A DNA stretch of 64,000 nucleotides from Tindallia sp. MSAO_Bac2 (GCA_003838145.1 QYZZ01000019.1:1-64000), one strand, 5' to 3'; shown: positions 26,994 to 35,969, counted from the stretch's first letter. Notes: generated by a model from the sequence alone, not told the origin. Program-made: numbers and translations.

Positions 26994-27485
26994 TTGAATC
27001 CGATGATTAAAAAATTTATCGACCAGAAATTCATGACCCAAGAACAGGCGGAATACATTGAAGCGGCTATTATGAGAAAAGAGTCTATTGTTGTATCCGG
27101 CCACCGTTCGGCGGGTATCAGACCTTTTTTGGCTGCGTTGATGGCAGTAGCAAAAAAGAACTTCACCAGTGTTCAGATTAAAGGCTTTGAAGATCTGGAA
27201 AAAGAAGCAGAATTTTTTCTGATCCCCGGTATTGACGGAATTGACTTTGAAAAACTGGTTGGAGATGCCATTGGAATTGAAGGAACAGCATTTATTTCGC
27301 TGAAAGAACCGGAGCACCCGGTATCCCTGATGAAAGTACTGAAAATGAATTACAAGTCAGGAAAGGCTATCGGCAAAAAAATTCACACCTTGGAATGCAA
27401 CAAAGCTAATGATGTTCCGTACATCGACAAGATCACGGAAATGATGCTGAATGAAAAAGGCAAAATAGAAAAGAAGGATCTGTAA
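26994..27485 (+). CDS. Uncharacterised protein with degenerate P-loop-like segment
   Basis: A 163-residue soluble protein that I do not recognise by name. The segment ESIVVSGHRSAGIRPFLAAL sits where VirB11/CpaF secretion ATPases have their Walker A loop, but the GxxGxGK(S/T) residues are missing. The later GIDGIDFEKLVGDAIGIEGTAFISL also resembles that fold loosely. ATP binding is therefore unlikely. TTG 26994 is the likely start, 8 bases after GAGGGAG; GTG 26985 overlaps that site. The C-terminus is rich in lysine. A possible terminator (27543-27573) separates it from the selenoprotein gene. The function is unknown. Confidence 0.6.
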   Translation: MNPMIKKFIDQKFMTQEQAEYIEAAIMRKESIVVSGHRSAGIRPFLAALMAVAKKNFTSVQIKGFEDLEKEAEFFLIPGIDGIDFEKLVGDAIGIEGTAFISLKEPEHPVSLMKVLKMNYKSGKAIGKKIHTLECNKANDVPYIDKITEMMLNEKGKIEKKDL

Positions 27486-27542
27486 TTTTTTTCAGAATAA
27501 AAACGATTAAAATGTGTTTAAAAGACTAATATAGGGTATATG

Positions 27543-27579
27543 ATCGATAGAGTTTAATGATAGCTCTATCGATTTTCTT
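27543..27579 (+). terminator. Hairpin between the unknown gene and the peroxiredoxin gene
   Basis: ATCGATAGAG and CTCTATCGAT form a 10-bp stem with an 11-base loop, followed by TTTCTTT. It directly precedes the peroxiredoxin ribosome binding site, so it may also limit read-through into that gene. Confidence 0.7.
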
Positions 27580-27596
27580 TATAGGAGGTGGAATTC

Positions 27597-28316
27597 TTGC
27601 CAGAAGAATTTAAGCCGGGTTGCCAACGACCGCCGGTACATAAGAAAAAAGAAAGTGTCGCACCAGAGACTCAAGCAGTTGTAGAAAAACCAAAGGAGGA
27701 TATGTCAATGATCAAAGTAGGAAAACCAGCCCCCGCTTTTACGGCGCCAGCCTATCATCAGGGGAAATTTGTTAACATCGATCTGGAAGAGTATAAAGGA
27801 AAATGGGTGTTGCTGTGCTTCTATCCAGGAGACTTTACCTTCGTCTGAGCGACTGAAATTTCAGCAGTTGCTGAAAAACATGATGAATTGAAAGAACTGG
27901 GAGTAGAAGTGCTGTCCTGCAGTGTTGATAGCGTGTTTGTTCATAAAATGTGGAATGATCACGAAATTTCCAAAATGGTAAACAAAAACGTACCATTCCC
28001 GATGCTTTCGGATGGTGGCGGTGAAATTGGAAAAATGTATGGTATTTACGACGAAGAAGGCGGCGTAGAAACCCGTGGACGCTTCATCATTGATCCGGAT
28101 GGTAATGTACAGGGATTTGAAGTGCTGACACCGCCGGTAGGTAGAAATATCGCCGAAACGATTCGACAGATTCAGGCCTTCCAGCTTGTCCGTGAATCTG
28201 AAGGCACTAAAGCAACTCCTGCAGGGTGGAAACCAGGTAAACAGGTATTGGAGCCAGGTCCTGATTTGGTTGGAAAAGTTTGGGATGTATGGAAAGTAGA
28301 AGAAGCATTTAAATAA
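27597..28316 (+). CDS. prxU: Selenocysteine-containing peroxiredoxin (UGA at 27846-27848 read as Sec)
   Basis: The ORF track splits this gene in two, but one frame continues across an in-frame TGA. Before it lies FYPGDFTFV, after it ATEISAVAEKHDELKELGVEV. These are the two sides of the peroxidatic cysteine of 2-Cys peroxiredoxins, so the UGA takes the place of the catalytic Cys. A selenocysteine peroxiredoxin (PrxU) is known from Eubacterium acidaminophilum. The usual C-terminal resolving Cys (VCP) is replaced by ATPAGWKPG, so recycling must use another thiol. Two starts are possible. ATG 27708 (SD AAAGGAGG) gives 202 residues with Sec47, the normal position. TTG 27597 (SD AGGAGG) adds 37 residues including a Cys. 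It reduces peroxides in the cytoplasm. Confidence 0.9.
27848..27872 (+). promoter_or_regulatory. Candidate bacterial SECIS hairpin
   Basis: AGCGACTG and CAGTTGCT pair (8 bp with one G-U) around a 9-base loop, starting at the A of the UGA codon. Bacterial SelB recognises hairpins immediately 3' of the UGA, inside the coding sequence. The stem is short and lacks the exact E. coli loop, as is usual outside enterobacteria. Confidence 0.55.
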
Positions 28317-28330
28317 AATTTACTCAGGTT

Positions 28331-28355
28331 AAGCCCCGCTATCGGCGGGGCTTTT
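28331..28355 (+). terminator. Terminator after the peroxiredoxin gene
   Basis: AAGCCCCGC and GCGGGGCTT form a 9-bp GC-rich stem with a 5-base loop and a T-run. Confidence 0.9.
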
Positions 28356-28424
28356 TGCGTAGGAAGAAAAAATGATTTATAATGAAAGAAAATTCAAATA
28401 AAAAATCGACGGGAGATGATGAAT

Positions 28425-29195
28425 ATGCTGGGTGCCATTGCAGGCGATATGATCGGATCCATTTATGAACGCCACAATATTAAAACAACCCGATTTCCAC
28501 TTTGGAAAAAAGAGTCTACCTTTACAGACGATTCAGTGCTGACCATTGCCACGGCAGACTGTCTTATGAATAAAGGTGACTTTGCTCATTACTATCGAAG
28601 GTATTACAGCCGGTACCCACGTGCCGGCTATGGTGGCGGATTTATTCAATGGGCAGAGAATTACGGGGCACCGGCGTATAACAGCTGGGGGAACGGATCG
28701 GCTATGCGGGTCAGTCCGGTGGCCTGGTGGGGTCAGACAGAGACGGAAGTACTGGAGAGTGCAAAAAAATCTGCCCAGGTCTCCCATAATCACCCGGAAG
28801 GGATAAAAGGGGCTCAGGCAGTGGCATTGGCTGCGTATATGGCCAGGAAAAATGCCGGCAAAGAAGAAATACTCAAACGAGTCGCAATGGATTTTAATTA
28901 CAACCTGACAGAAGGTATTGATGAAATCCGGAAGTGGTATGCCTTTGATGTTTCCTGCCAGGGATCCGTTCCACAGGCAATACGTGCTTTTTATGAAAGT
29001 GACAGCTTTGAAAATGCCATCCGTCTGGCTATTTCCATTGGAGGCGACAGCGATACCATTGCCTGCATGACCGGTGCCATTGCAGAAGCATACTATGGCA
29101 GCGTGCCGCCATCCATTTGCCATGAAATTGAAACCCGTCTGCCGGTAGAACTCTTAAAGGTAGTAAATGCGTTTTACCGGGAATTACAACCCTGA
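28425..29195 (+). CDS. ADP-ribosylglycohydrolase family protein
   Basis: A 256-residue DraG-type hydrolase. The two metal-binding motifs are present: FTDDSVLTIA near residue 35 and SIGGDSDTIACMTGAIAEA near residue 205. Such Mg2+/Mn2+ enzymes remove ADP-ribose from proteins (for example nitrogenase reductase), nucleic acids or small molecules. ATG 28425 is preferred, 9 bases after GGGAG, although ATG 28416 and 28419 are close by. It stands alone, with a terminator before it. No draT-like transferase or nif gene is visible in the window, so the substrate is open. Confidence 0.88.
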   Translation: MLGAIAGDMIGSIYERHNIKTTRFPLWKKESTFTDDSVLTIATADCLMNKGDFAHYYRRYYSRYPRAGYGGGFIQWAENYGAPAYNSWGNGSAMRVSPVAWWGQTETEVLESAKKSAQVSHNHPEGIKGAQAVALAAYMARKNAGKEEILKRVAMDFNYNLTEGIDEIRKWYAFDVSCQGSVPQAIRAFYESDSFENAIRLAISIGGDSDTIACMTGAIAEAYYGSVPPSICHEIETRLPVELLKVVNAFYRELQP

Positions 29196-29205
29196 AGAGC
29201 AATTA

Positions 29206-29243
29206 AGAATTTAAAATTAAGAATTATGAATTAAAAAGCTCCC
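29206..29243. repeat. AT-rich dispersed repeat (TTAAGAATTATGAATTAAAAA type)
   Basis: Stacked copies of TTAAGAATT and ATGAATTAAAA lie between convergent genes. The reverse complement of a very similar tract is at 42121-42161 before hutI. Such tracts are common intergenic repeats in Firmicutes and have no known function. Confidence 0.5.
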
Positions 29244-29262
29244 GATCCTGAATTCTTAATTA

Positions 29263-29360
29263 GGGCACAAGAATAATAATGTGGATAATTAGAAATAAGC
29301 GGTTGCAAATTATTTGAAGGTCGTCATGTTTTATCTTTTTGATTGTGAGCTCTTGTGCCC
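29263..29360. repeat. 98-bp element bounded by 10-bp inverted repeats (GGGCACAAGA)
   Basis: GGGCACAAGA at 29263-29272 and its exact complement at 29351-29360 enclose 78 bases of unique sequence. The size and terminal repeats resemble a small non-autonomous mobile element, but I see no clear target-site duplication. A long RNA hairpin is the other reading. Confidence 0.4.
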
Positions 29361-29409
29361 ATAGAACATTTGAACTTAATTATCAATTATCAACTCTCAA
29401 TTTTTAATT

Positions 29410-29436
29410 AAACAAAGACGCATAGCGTCTTTGTTT
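29410..29436 (-). terminator. Hairpin at the end of sucD
   Basis: AAACAAAGACGC and GCGTCTTTGTTT form a perfect 12-bp stem with a 3-base loop that begins at the sucD stop codon. AT-rich sequence follows on the minus strand. Confidence 0.75.
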
Positions 29437-30301
29437 ACAATGCTTTATTCAGTAATGGTACAATTTCAGAAATTCGACGGGCAACATGAATGCCACAGCT
29501 TTCCATTTCGGCTATTTTTGTTTCGGCTGTTCCGCCGGATCCTGATACAATAGCGCCGGCGTGACCCATTCGCTTTCCGGGAGGTGCGGTAATGCCGCCA
29601 ATAAAGCCGATTATCGGTTTGGTCATGTTTTCCTGAGCCCATCGTGCCGCGGTTTCTTCTGCGTCACCGCCGATCTCACCAATCATAATGACGGCATCCG
29701 TATTTTCGTCCCTCTCAAAGGACTCCAGCACATCAACGAAACTGGTTCCGCTGATGGGGTCACCACCAATACCTACCGCCGTTGACTGGCCATGACCGGA
29801 AGTGGTAAGGGCGTGAACTGCTTCGTATGTTAATGTGCCTGAACGGGATACAACACCTATGCGTCCGGACTGGTGGATATGACCCGGCATAATACCAATT
29901 TTGCAGTTATCCGGCGTAATGATGCCCGGACAGTTTGGTCCGATCAGGCGAACCGGACGGGACTTGAGATAATGATGTACGGTAATCATGTCCTGTACAG
30001 GAATATGCTCGGTAATACAGACAATCAGATTAATACCGGCGTCAGCAGCCTCGATAATGGCATCGGCTGCAAAAGGCGCCGGAACATAAATGACTGAAGC
30101 GTCAGCATCAGTGGCGTCCACCGCTTTTTGAACAGATCCGTAAACCGGAACTCCTTCCACTTCTTCACCGTCTTTTCCCGGGGTTACCCCACCAACGATT
30201 TTTGTGCCATAGTCCAGCATCTGACGTGTATGCAATCTGGCGGCAGAACCGGTGATGCCTTGTACCAGAACCTTAGTCTCTTCATTAACCCATATACTCA
30301 T
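29435..30301 (-). CDS. sucD: Succinyl-CoA synthetase alpha subunit
   Basis: A 288-residue alpha subunit. The CoA-binding Rossmann domain contains [21 protein letters not shown] and [11 protein letters not shown]. The phosphorylated active-site His is in [13 protein letters not shown]. With SucC it interconverts succinyl-CoA and succinate while making ATP or GTP. It starts one base inside the sucC stop (TAATG), a tightly coupled arrangement. The carrier gene upstream and the fumarate reductase genes elsewhere in the window fit a succinate-linked energy metabolism. Confidence 0.95.
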   Translation of the reverse strand: MSIWVNEETKVLVQGITGSAARLHTRQMLDYGTKIVGGVTPGKDGEEVEGVPVYGSVQKAVDATDADASVIYVPAPFAADAIIEAADAGINLIVCITEHIPVQDMITVHHYLKSRPVRLIGPNCPGIITPDNCKIGIMPGHIHQSGRIGVVSRSGTLTYEAVHALTTSGHGQSTAVGIGGDPISGTSFVDVLESFERDENTDAVIMIGEIGGDAEETAARWAQENMTKPIIGFIGGITAPPGKRMGHAGAIVSGSGGTAETKIAEMESCGIHVARRISEIVPLLNKAL

Positions 30302-31482
30302 TAAACAGTCCCTCCTTCAGAAGACATTTCGACGATTTTAGCAGCACCTTCATCCAGACTTGGTGCCGTAGCGATATTAAGTCCAGAGTTTTTAAGAATA
30401 TCAGCGCCTTCCTGAGCCCGATTGCCTTCCAGCCGGACAACAATGGGAACCTCAATTTGCTGGTCGCCTGCAGCCTGAACAATTCCATTGGCAATGGTAT
30501 CACATTGCATAATCCCACCAAAAATATTGATGAAAATACCGTTGACGGTTTCATCGGAAAGAATAATACGAAGGGCTTCTGTTACTTTTTCCACGGTAGC
30601 GCTTCCACCAACGTCCAGAAAATTAGCCGGTTCTCCGCCTTCGCCATATATGGCATCCATGGTTGCCATTGCCAGTCCGGCTCCGTTTACCAGGCATCCG
30701 ATTTTTCCATCCAGTGCAACATAAGCAAGATCATGCTTTGCCGCCTGAACTTCTCTGGGATCATCTTCCGAGGTATCCTTTAAGGAATGAATAGCAGGCT
30801 GTCGGTAAAGTGCGTTATCGTCGAAACCCATTTTAGCATCCAAAGCAACAACTTCCTGATCTGCCGTTAAAACCAGCGGGTTGATTTCCAGCATGTCACA
30901 GTCCATGGCCACAAAGGCTTTGTAAAAACTCTTTAAAGAAGCAACCATAGACTTTTGAGCTTTCTTAGGAATTTCCAGGGCTTCAATAACCTGTCGGACC
31001 TGATAGTCCCGCAGTTCTGCCAGAGGGTCGATGGATATGGTCAGAATAGCTTCCGGATTTTCTTCCGCCACCTCTTCGATCTCCATGCCGCCTTCTTTAG
31101 ATGCGATGAGGGAAACACAGCTGTTTTTCCGATCCACCACCAGGCTTAGATAATACTCTTCAGCGATCTGACATCCTTCTTCCAGATATACTTTCTTTAC
31201 GGTAACACCTTCTTCGCCGGTTTGAGGTGTTATCAGCTGCATACCAAGCATGTCCTTGCAGATTTCAACGGCTTCCTCACGGCTTTTAGCCAATTTAACC
31301 CCGCCGGATTTTCCGCGTCCACCGGCATAGACCTGGGCTTTCACCACAATTACGTCAGTGCTGATTTTCTCCGCCTTTTCAGCGGCCTCAGAAGCATTTT
31401 CAACCAATACTCCACCCAGCACATTTACGCCATAGGGCTTTAGTAATTCTTTCGCTTGATACTCATGTACATTCATGGACAC
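30301..31482 (-). CDS. sucC: Succinyl-CoA synthetase beta subunit
   Basis: A 393-residue subunit with the N-terminal ATP-grasp fold ([37 protein letters not shown]) and the C-terminal ligase domain ([32 protein letters not shown]). It binds the nucleotide and forms the other half of the active site with SucD. The length is normal. AAAGGAGATGT precedes the ATG. It follows the AspT-like carrier by 59 bases and shares its promoter in all likelihood. Confidence 0.95.
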   Translation of the reverse strand: MSMNVHEYQAKELLKPYGVNVLGGVLVENASEAAEKAEKISTDVIVVKAQVYAGGRGKSGGVKLAKSREEAVEICKDMLGMQLITPQTGEEGVTVKKVYLEEGCQIAEEYYLSLVVDRKNSCVSLIASKEGGMEIEEVAEENPEAILTISIDPLAELRDYQVRQVIEALEIPKKAQKSMVASLKSFYKAFVAMDCDMLEINPLVLTADQEVVALDAKMGFDDNALYRQPAIHSLKDTSEDDPREVQAAKHDLAYVALDGKIGCLVNGAGLAMATMDAIYGEGGEPANFLDVGGSATVEKVTEALRIILSDETVNGIFINIFGGIMQCDTIANGIVQAAGDQQIEVPIVVRLEGNRAQEGADILKNSGLNIATAPSLDEGAAKIVEMSSEGGTV

Positions 31483-31541
31483 ATCTCCTTTTATCAGTTG
31501 TAGTTTCCGGGTAATTATATTTTATTGCTTATATATATTGC

Positions 31542-32669
31542 CTACAAGTGAACAGAAAACAAAAAGTTGGTTAGCAAGGTCAGGCTAAGGAGTGCAAAAG
31601 GGTAAGTGGCTCCATACCCAACTACCACATCATCACTTTGGAAAGAGTCCATGGCGGCTGCAAGGCCTGGAGTGCTGGTCATTCCGCCACATACACTGCC
31701 GGTAAGCAGCGATGGATCCAACTTAAAGACATATTTTCCGAAAATATGGCCGACTGTTAAACTGATTCCTGCCGCCAAAATACCGGCAACTAAAATTAAT
31801 AGTCCGGAATCTGCAATGGCCTGAATTGCCGCATACCCGTTACCAAGTCCAACCACAGCCAGAAAAATATGCAAGGATAATTCCTGAATGGTGCTAAGAG
31901 CCTTATCGCTGAACTGACAATTTGGAATATAGCTGCCGCAGAGCAATGTACTGATCAGGACACCACCGGTGCTTCCCAGAGAAAAAGCTCCGACAAAAGG
32001 CAACGGAATCTGAAGAGACCCTAAAGCCATGCCGGCAAGAATGACAAACATCAGCTTTCCAATGCTAAAGCTTTCAGGTGATTCTTCTGTATTTTCCTCA
32101 TTACTTTTGTGAACGGAAGCGATACTTGCTGAGTCATTTCCCATAAGACGCGCGTAGAGAATTACAGCAACAATACCCGGGATATAGGCGATAGAGTAAC
32201 CCAGCCCTACAATGGACTCCGGATTTGGATCCAAACCGCCAGACAGTTCCAGAGCGGCTCCGAGTCCGGGGGAACTGGTCATGGCGCCTACATAGGCTCC
32301 AATAAGTGCATAGGCTTCGGAAGAGAAAAATCGAATCATACCATAGCTGACCAAGGCTCCGGTAATAGTAATGATGCTTCCGAGAAACAGAAAAGTGACA
32401 CCGTGCTGCTTAATGATGGAACGGATATGTCGGGATGCTTTAAGACCTACAGCTGCAATAAAACCTATTAATGCCGCCTGGAAAAGCTCGTTGGGCATCT
32501 GGATAGCGTTGCCAGACAAGGCAGTATAAAAGTAGCTGATTCCAAGTCCGCTAAACAAGGTGGCCGAGCTGCCCAGGCCAAAATTCCGAATCTCCAGTTT
32601 TCCAATAAGCGTACCTGAACCGATGCAAAGAATAATTAGTGCCAGCGGGTTGTTCAATAATTGCTCCAT
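31542..32669 (-). CDS. AspT/YidE-family carrier (short form)
   Basis: A 375-residue membrane protein with about ten hydrophobic segments and two internal repeats carrying GAMTSSPGLGAALE and GGMTSTPGLAAAMDS. These match the Asp-Al exchanger (AspT/YidE) family. AspT exchanges aspartate for alanine, and other members exchange succinate or similar dicarboxylates. The cytoplasmic TrkA-C (RCK) domains found between the halves in full-length members are absent; only a short acidic linker is seen. It leads the operon carrier-sucC-sucD, so a C4 dicarboxylate is a reasonable guess for its substrate. Confidence 0.82.
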   Translation of the reverse strand: MEQLLNNPLALIILCIGSGTLIGKLEIRNFGLGSSATLFSGLGISYFYTALSGNAIQMPNELFQAALIGFIAAVGLKASRHIRSIIKQHGVTFLFLGSIITITGALVSYGMIRFFSSEAYALIGAYVGAMTSSPGLGAALELSGGLDPNPESIVGLGYSIAYIPGIVAVILYARLMGNDSASIASVHKSNEENTEESPESFSIGKLMFVILAGMALGSLQIPLPFVGAFSLGSTGGVLISTLLCGSYIPNCQFSDKALSTIQELSLHIFLAVVGLGNGYAAIQAIADSGLLILVAGILAAGISLTVGHIFGKYVFKLDPSLLTGSVCGGMTSTPGLAAAMDSFQSDDVVVGYGATYPFALLSLTLLTNFLFSVHL

Positions 32670-32759
32670 AATAGTTAGAAAAACTCCTTCCAGAACAGAT
32701 ATTTTTTAGACCGCACAAAATGGCTGTTCAGTGCAGTCGCAGATATAATTTCAGGGATT

Positions 32760-32788
32760 ACTTTATCACCAGAAAGCAGGAAGGTCAA
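32760..32788 (-). promoter_or_regulatory. Promoter of the carrier-sucCD operon
   Basis: On the minus strand TTGACC (32788-32783), 17 bases, TAAAGT (32765-32760). Confidence 0.65.
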
Positions 32789-32852
32789 GGTGGAATGCAA
32801 GAAAAATTGCGTTAAAAAAATAACTAGACGGATATATGTCAAAAAATACACA

Positions 32853-32882
32853 ATGACCGGGCACCCTTCTTTTTGATATAAT
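32853..32882 (+). promoter_or_regulatory. Possible promoter of the BTAD-type regulator gene
   Basis: A perfect TATAAT at 32877-32882 has only a weak -35 (ATGACC, 18 bases upstream). It lies about 60 bases before the regulator start. Confidence 0.45.
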
Positions 32883-32944
32883 GAAAGGAACTACATCGAA
32901 AGAGTGGAAAAACTGACCCAGTACTGGAGAGAGGAGATTCAAAA

Positions 32945-35872
32945 ATGCCGACGGTGGAAGCTGTTTTACTAAAAACACCCTCTATTATACTGGATGGAGA
33001 AGTGGTGAGACTCCCCTATCGAAAAGCCGAGGCTGCTTTTTACTACTTGCTGGTTAATGGAAAAGCGTCCCGTTCGGAAATGATGCATTTGCTGTGGGGG
33101 GACTTTCCGGAAGAAACAGCCCGGAAAAACTTGCGCAACGCTCTTTATAAAATCCGAAAAACCATGGGAGAAGAGATCCTCCTTACGCCCAACCAAAAGG
33201 AAGTAGCCCTTAATCCTGACTGGAAATGGTATACAGATCTTAAAGGTTTTCTGTCGGAGGAAAAAGACTCATGGACATATTATGGACAGATATTTTTGCA
33301 GGGATTTTCGGTAAAAGACGCGGAAGAATTTGAATCCTGGATGATGGAAAAACGACAGGAGTATGAAGACCTCTACCTGAGGAAGCTCCATCAGGGAATA
33401 AGACAGGCGGAGGAAAAAGAAGACCCGGAGCAGATACTGGAAATGGGAAAGGCCCTGATCCGTCAGGATGAATTTGATGAGGAAGCCAGAAGAAAAGTAA
33501 TGGAAGCTTATGCTCAAAATGGCCAGTACCATAAGGCGATTCAGGAGTATGAAGAAACAGTCCGGATTTTAAAGGAAGAACTGGGAATTCAGCCAGAAGC
33601 CCGTACTAAAGCACTTTATGAAAAAGTATTTCGGCAGCGTCAACCGGAAGAGTCTGTGGAAAGCAAAAAAGGAAAACAGACGCTCTTCGGGAGAGGAAAG
33701 GAATGGCATCGGCTTCAGGATCAACTGAAATACTTTCAGCGGCAAAAAACACCGAAACTGGTGATGGTTTGCGGTGAAGCGGGAATTGGCAAGACGTTGC
33801 TTGTGCAATCCTTTGTGGAAAACGAGATAGCTTCAGACATGGAGATTCTGGAAGCCAACTGCTACAAGCAGGAAGAAAACTTTGTCTTAAAACCCTGGCA
33901 GCCTGTATTTTCTCAGCTGATGACACTGATCGAAACACATTGCATTGACCTGCCGGAAGCCTGGGTATATCAGATATCAAAACAGTTTCCCATATTCGAA
34001 TCCCTGCTGTCCGGCAAGTACGGTCTTATGCAGGAAGGCGTTCTGGAAGAAAACCAGCGATTAAACCTGATTGAAGCAGTGGTGGGAACCCTGAAAAAAA
34101 TTGCAGCGAAGAAAAAACTGGTATTTATTTTTGAAGACTTACACTGGATGGATTCTGTCAGTCTCCAGATGCTCCAGCGAATTCTCCAGGAAAAAACACT
34201 ACCGGTGCTATTTTTAACAACCCTGCGGGATGGATATGAAGATCGGATGGCAGCATTAACCACAATGACCGGGCGAAAAGGTGCCTTGATGAGAATAGCG
34301 CTGAGTCGCTTCAGTCTTGAGGAAACCCTTCAATGGCTGCGGCAGGAAGCCGGTCATGAAACGCTGGATGAAAAAATGGGAAAACAGATTTACGAAGAAA
34401 CCCGGGGAAATCCGTTTTTTGTGTCAGAATACCTTAACGCACTGCAGACCCATGGAAGCACCGAAAAACTGTCAGTGAAGGCGCAAAACATTCTGCAAAG
34501 CCGCCTGCAGGAAATGCCGGAAGAAACAAGAAAACTGCTGGAGCTTTTATCTCTCTTCTTTCACCGTGTTTCCGTGAGTCGGTTGGCATCCATCAGCAGC
34601 GCTGATGATGTGGAAGTGGCAGAAATGCTGGAACAACTAGTGGAGCGTGGAATTCTGAGGGAAGTGATTGAAGAAAATAAAACCAGCGTAGAATTTGTTC
34701 ACCAGAAATTCCGCGAATACGTATATGAGCAACAATCACAGTCTAAAAGACGCCTATTGCATCAGCGAGTTGGAATACAGCTGGAAGAACAGCTCCGGGG
34801 AAATACAGGAGATGTACTGAGGTACACAGACCTGATACATCATTTTAAGCAGGGAGATGATTACCCTCGTGCCCTGAAATATATCATGAAGTACCTGAAC
34901 AGCTACCTGGATTATTATCATGAATTATTTCCCAGTGCGATCCACCTTAGGAACCTCCCCAGGCAATCTGTTTTTCTCAGCCGGGAAGAGACTATGGTTT
35001 ACTTCGATGAAGTGGAATCAATTATGAAAAACATGGCTGCTGAAGATTTGCAGGAGGAAGAGGTGCGCTTCTGGCATCTGTCTTTTCTTCATTTAAAAGG
35101 GCGTTTGCTGATAAGGGAAGGGGAATACCAACAGGGAGTAGAGACAACGGAAGAAATGATCCGGCTGGCGCTGGAAGCAGAAAGCTGGGACCATGCTATC
35201 AGTGGTTATCAGCAGCTTGTTTACTATGGTATTCAGACACAGCAGCCGGAAGTGATGATTTCCAACATTGATAAGGCAGTACATCTGGCGGAAAAACACC
35301 ATTATCCGGAACGGATTCCGCTGTTTCTGAGATTGAAAGGCCTTTACCTGATGATGAGTCAGTGCTTCGACGAAGCAGAAACTGTTTTGGATGAAGCCAT
35401 TGAAGCAGTATCAGAAATGAAAACCAAAAACCGGCAACACGTGATTCATGTGGCGGCCTGCCGTTACTACAAAGGTGAAATTCATCGTAACAGAAAAGAA
35501 TTTGATCTGGCAATCCAACAATATCAGCAGGCAGTAGACAGCTGTTCTCAAAAAGATCTTCGGCACCATTCCATTGCCGTTTTTTATACAGGTATGGGGC
35601 TGGCCAGTTATCAAATGGGACAGCTTCAGGAGGCGGAAGGCTACCTGGAAAAAGCCCTGGATTATTTCAGGGAATACGAAATATTCTGGAGACGATCTAT
35701 TGCCAATCTATATATGGCACTGATCCAGGTGGAGAAAGGAAAAAGAAAACATGCCTGTCAATTCTTAAAGGACGCAGAAGCCTATGCCCATATGATCAAA
35801 AATCCATATGAATTAAGCGTCTTAAAAAGAGTCAAAGAAGAAATAAAAATGAAAACGTCTTCATCGCATTGA
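32945..35872 (+). CDS. Large BTAD/AAA/TPR transcriptional regulator
   Basis: A 975-residue regulator. Residues ~1-95 form an OmpR/SARP-type winged helix (SEMMHLLWGDFPEETARKNLRNALYKIRK). Residues ~100-240 are a bacterial transcriptional activator domain with helical repeats. A STAND/AAA ATPase follows (~250-560; Walker A GEAGIGKTLLVQSF, Walker B LVFIFEDLHWMDS), and the rest is TPR-like repeats. Such proteins act as ATP-dependent molecular switches that activate operons when a ligand or partner binds the repeats. It is encoded immediately upstream of hutH in the same direction, so control of histidine utilisation is likely (inference). The termination hairpin at its end keeps the two units separate. 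Confidence 0.85.
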   Translation: MPTVEAVLLKTPSIILDGEVVRLPYRKAEAAFYYLLVNGKASRSEMMHLLWGDFPEETARKNLRNALYKIRKTMGEEILLTPNQKEVALNPDWKWYTDLKGFLSEEKDSWTYYGQIFLQGFSVKDAEEFESWMMEKRQEYEDLYLRKLHQGIRQAEEKEDPEQILEMGKALIRQDEFDEEARRKVMEAYAQNGQYHKAIQEYEETVRILKEELGIQPEARTKALYEKVFRQRQPEESVESKKGKQTLFGRGKEWHRLQDQLKYFQRQKTPKLVMVCGEAGIGKTLLVQSFVENEIASDMEILEANCYKQEENFVLKPWQPVFSQLMTLIETHCIDLPEAWVYQISKQFPIFESLLSGKYGLMQEGVLEENQRLNLIEAVVGTLKKIAAKKKLVFIFEDLHWMDSVSLQMLQRILQEKTLPVLFLTTLRDGYEDRMAALTTMTGRKGALMRIALSRFSLEETLQWLRQEAGHETLDEKMGKQIYEETRGNPFFVSEYLNALQTHGSTEKLSVKAQNILQSRLQEMPEETRKLLELLSLFFHRVSVSRLASISSADDVEVAEMLEQLVERGILREVIEENKTSVEFVHQKFREYVYEQQSQSKRRLLHQRVGIQLEEQLRGNTGDVLRYTDLIHHFKQGDDYPRALKYIMKYLNSYLDYYHELFPSAIHLRNLPRQSVFLSREETMVYFDEVESIMKNMAAEDLQEEEVRFWHLSFLHLKGRLLIREGEYQQGVETTEEMIRLALEAESWDHAISGYQQLVYYGIQTQQPEVMISNIDKAVHLAEKHHYPERIPLFLRLKGLYLMMSQCFDEAETVLDEAIEAVSEMKTKNRQHVIHVAACRYYKGEIHRNRKEFDLAIQQYQQAVDSCSQKDLRHHSIAVFYTGMGLASYQMGQLQEAEGYLEKALDYFREYEIFWRRSIANLYMALIQVEKGKRKHACQFLKDAEAYAHMIKNPYELSVLKRVKEEIKMKTSSSH

Positions 35873-35892
35873 CGATTTGAAGACGTTTTTTT
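35852..35892 (+). terminator. Terminator overlapping the end of the regulator gene
   Basis: AAAACGTCTTC and GAAGACGTTTT pair, with an inner ATCG/CGAT stem, and a T-run follows. The 5' arm lies within the last codons of the regulator. Confidence 0.88.
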
Positions 35893-35969
35893 GATAAAGT
35901 ATAGATAGATAATAATCAAGACGAGTCGATAGATGGCCGGAACCGGTCGGTATCAGAGGAGGTAGAGGA

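Noticed and set aside
27888-28316. Separate 142-residue ORF called by the ORF track
   Set aside because: It is the 3' part of the selenoprotein peroxiredoxin in the same frame; there is no ribosome binding site before its ATG.
35946-35956. Third TetR operator upstream of hutH (GGTCGGTAT)
   Set aside because: Only one arm matches; the left arm is absent, so it is more likely chance.
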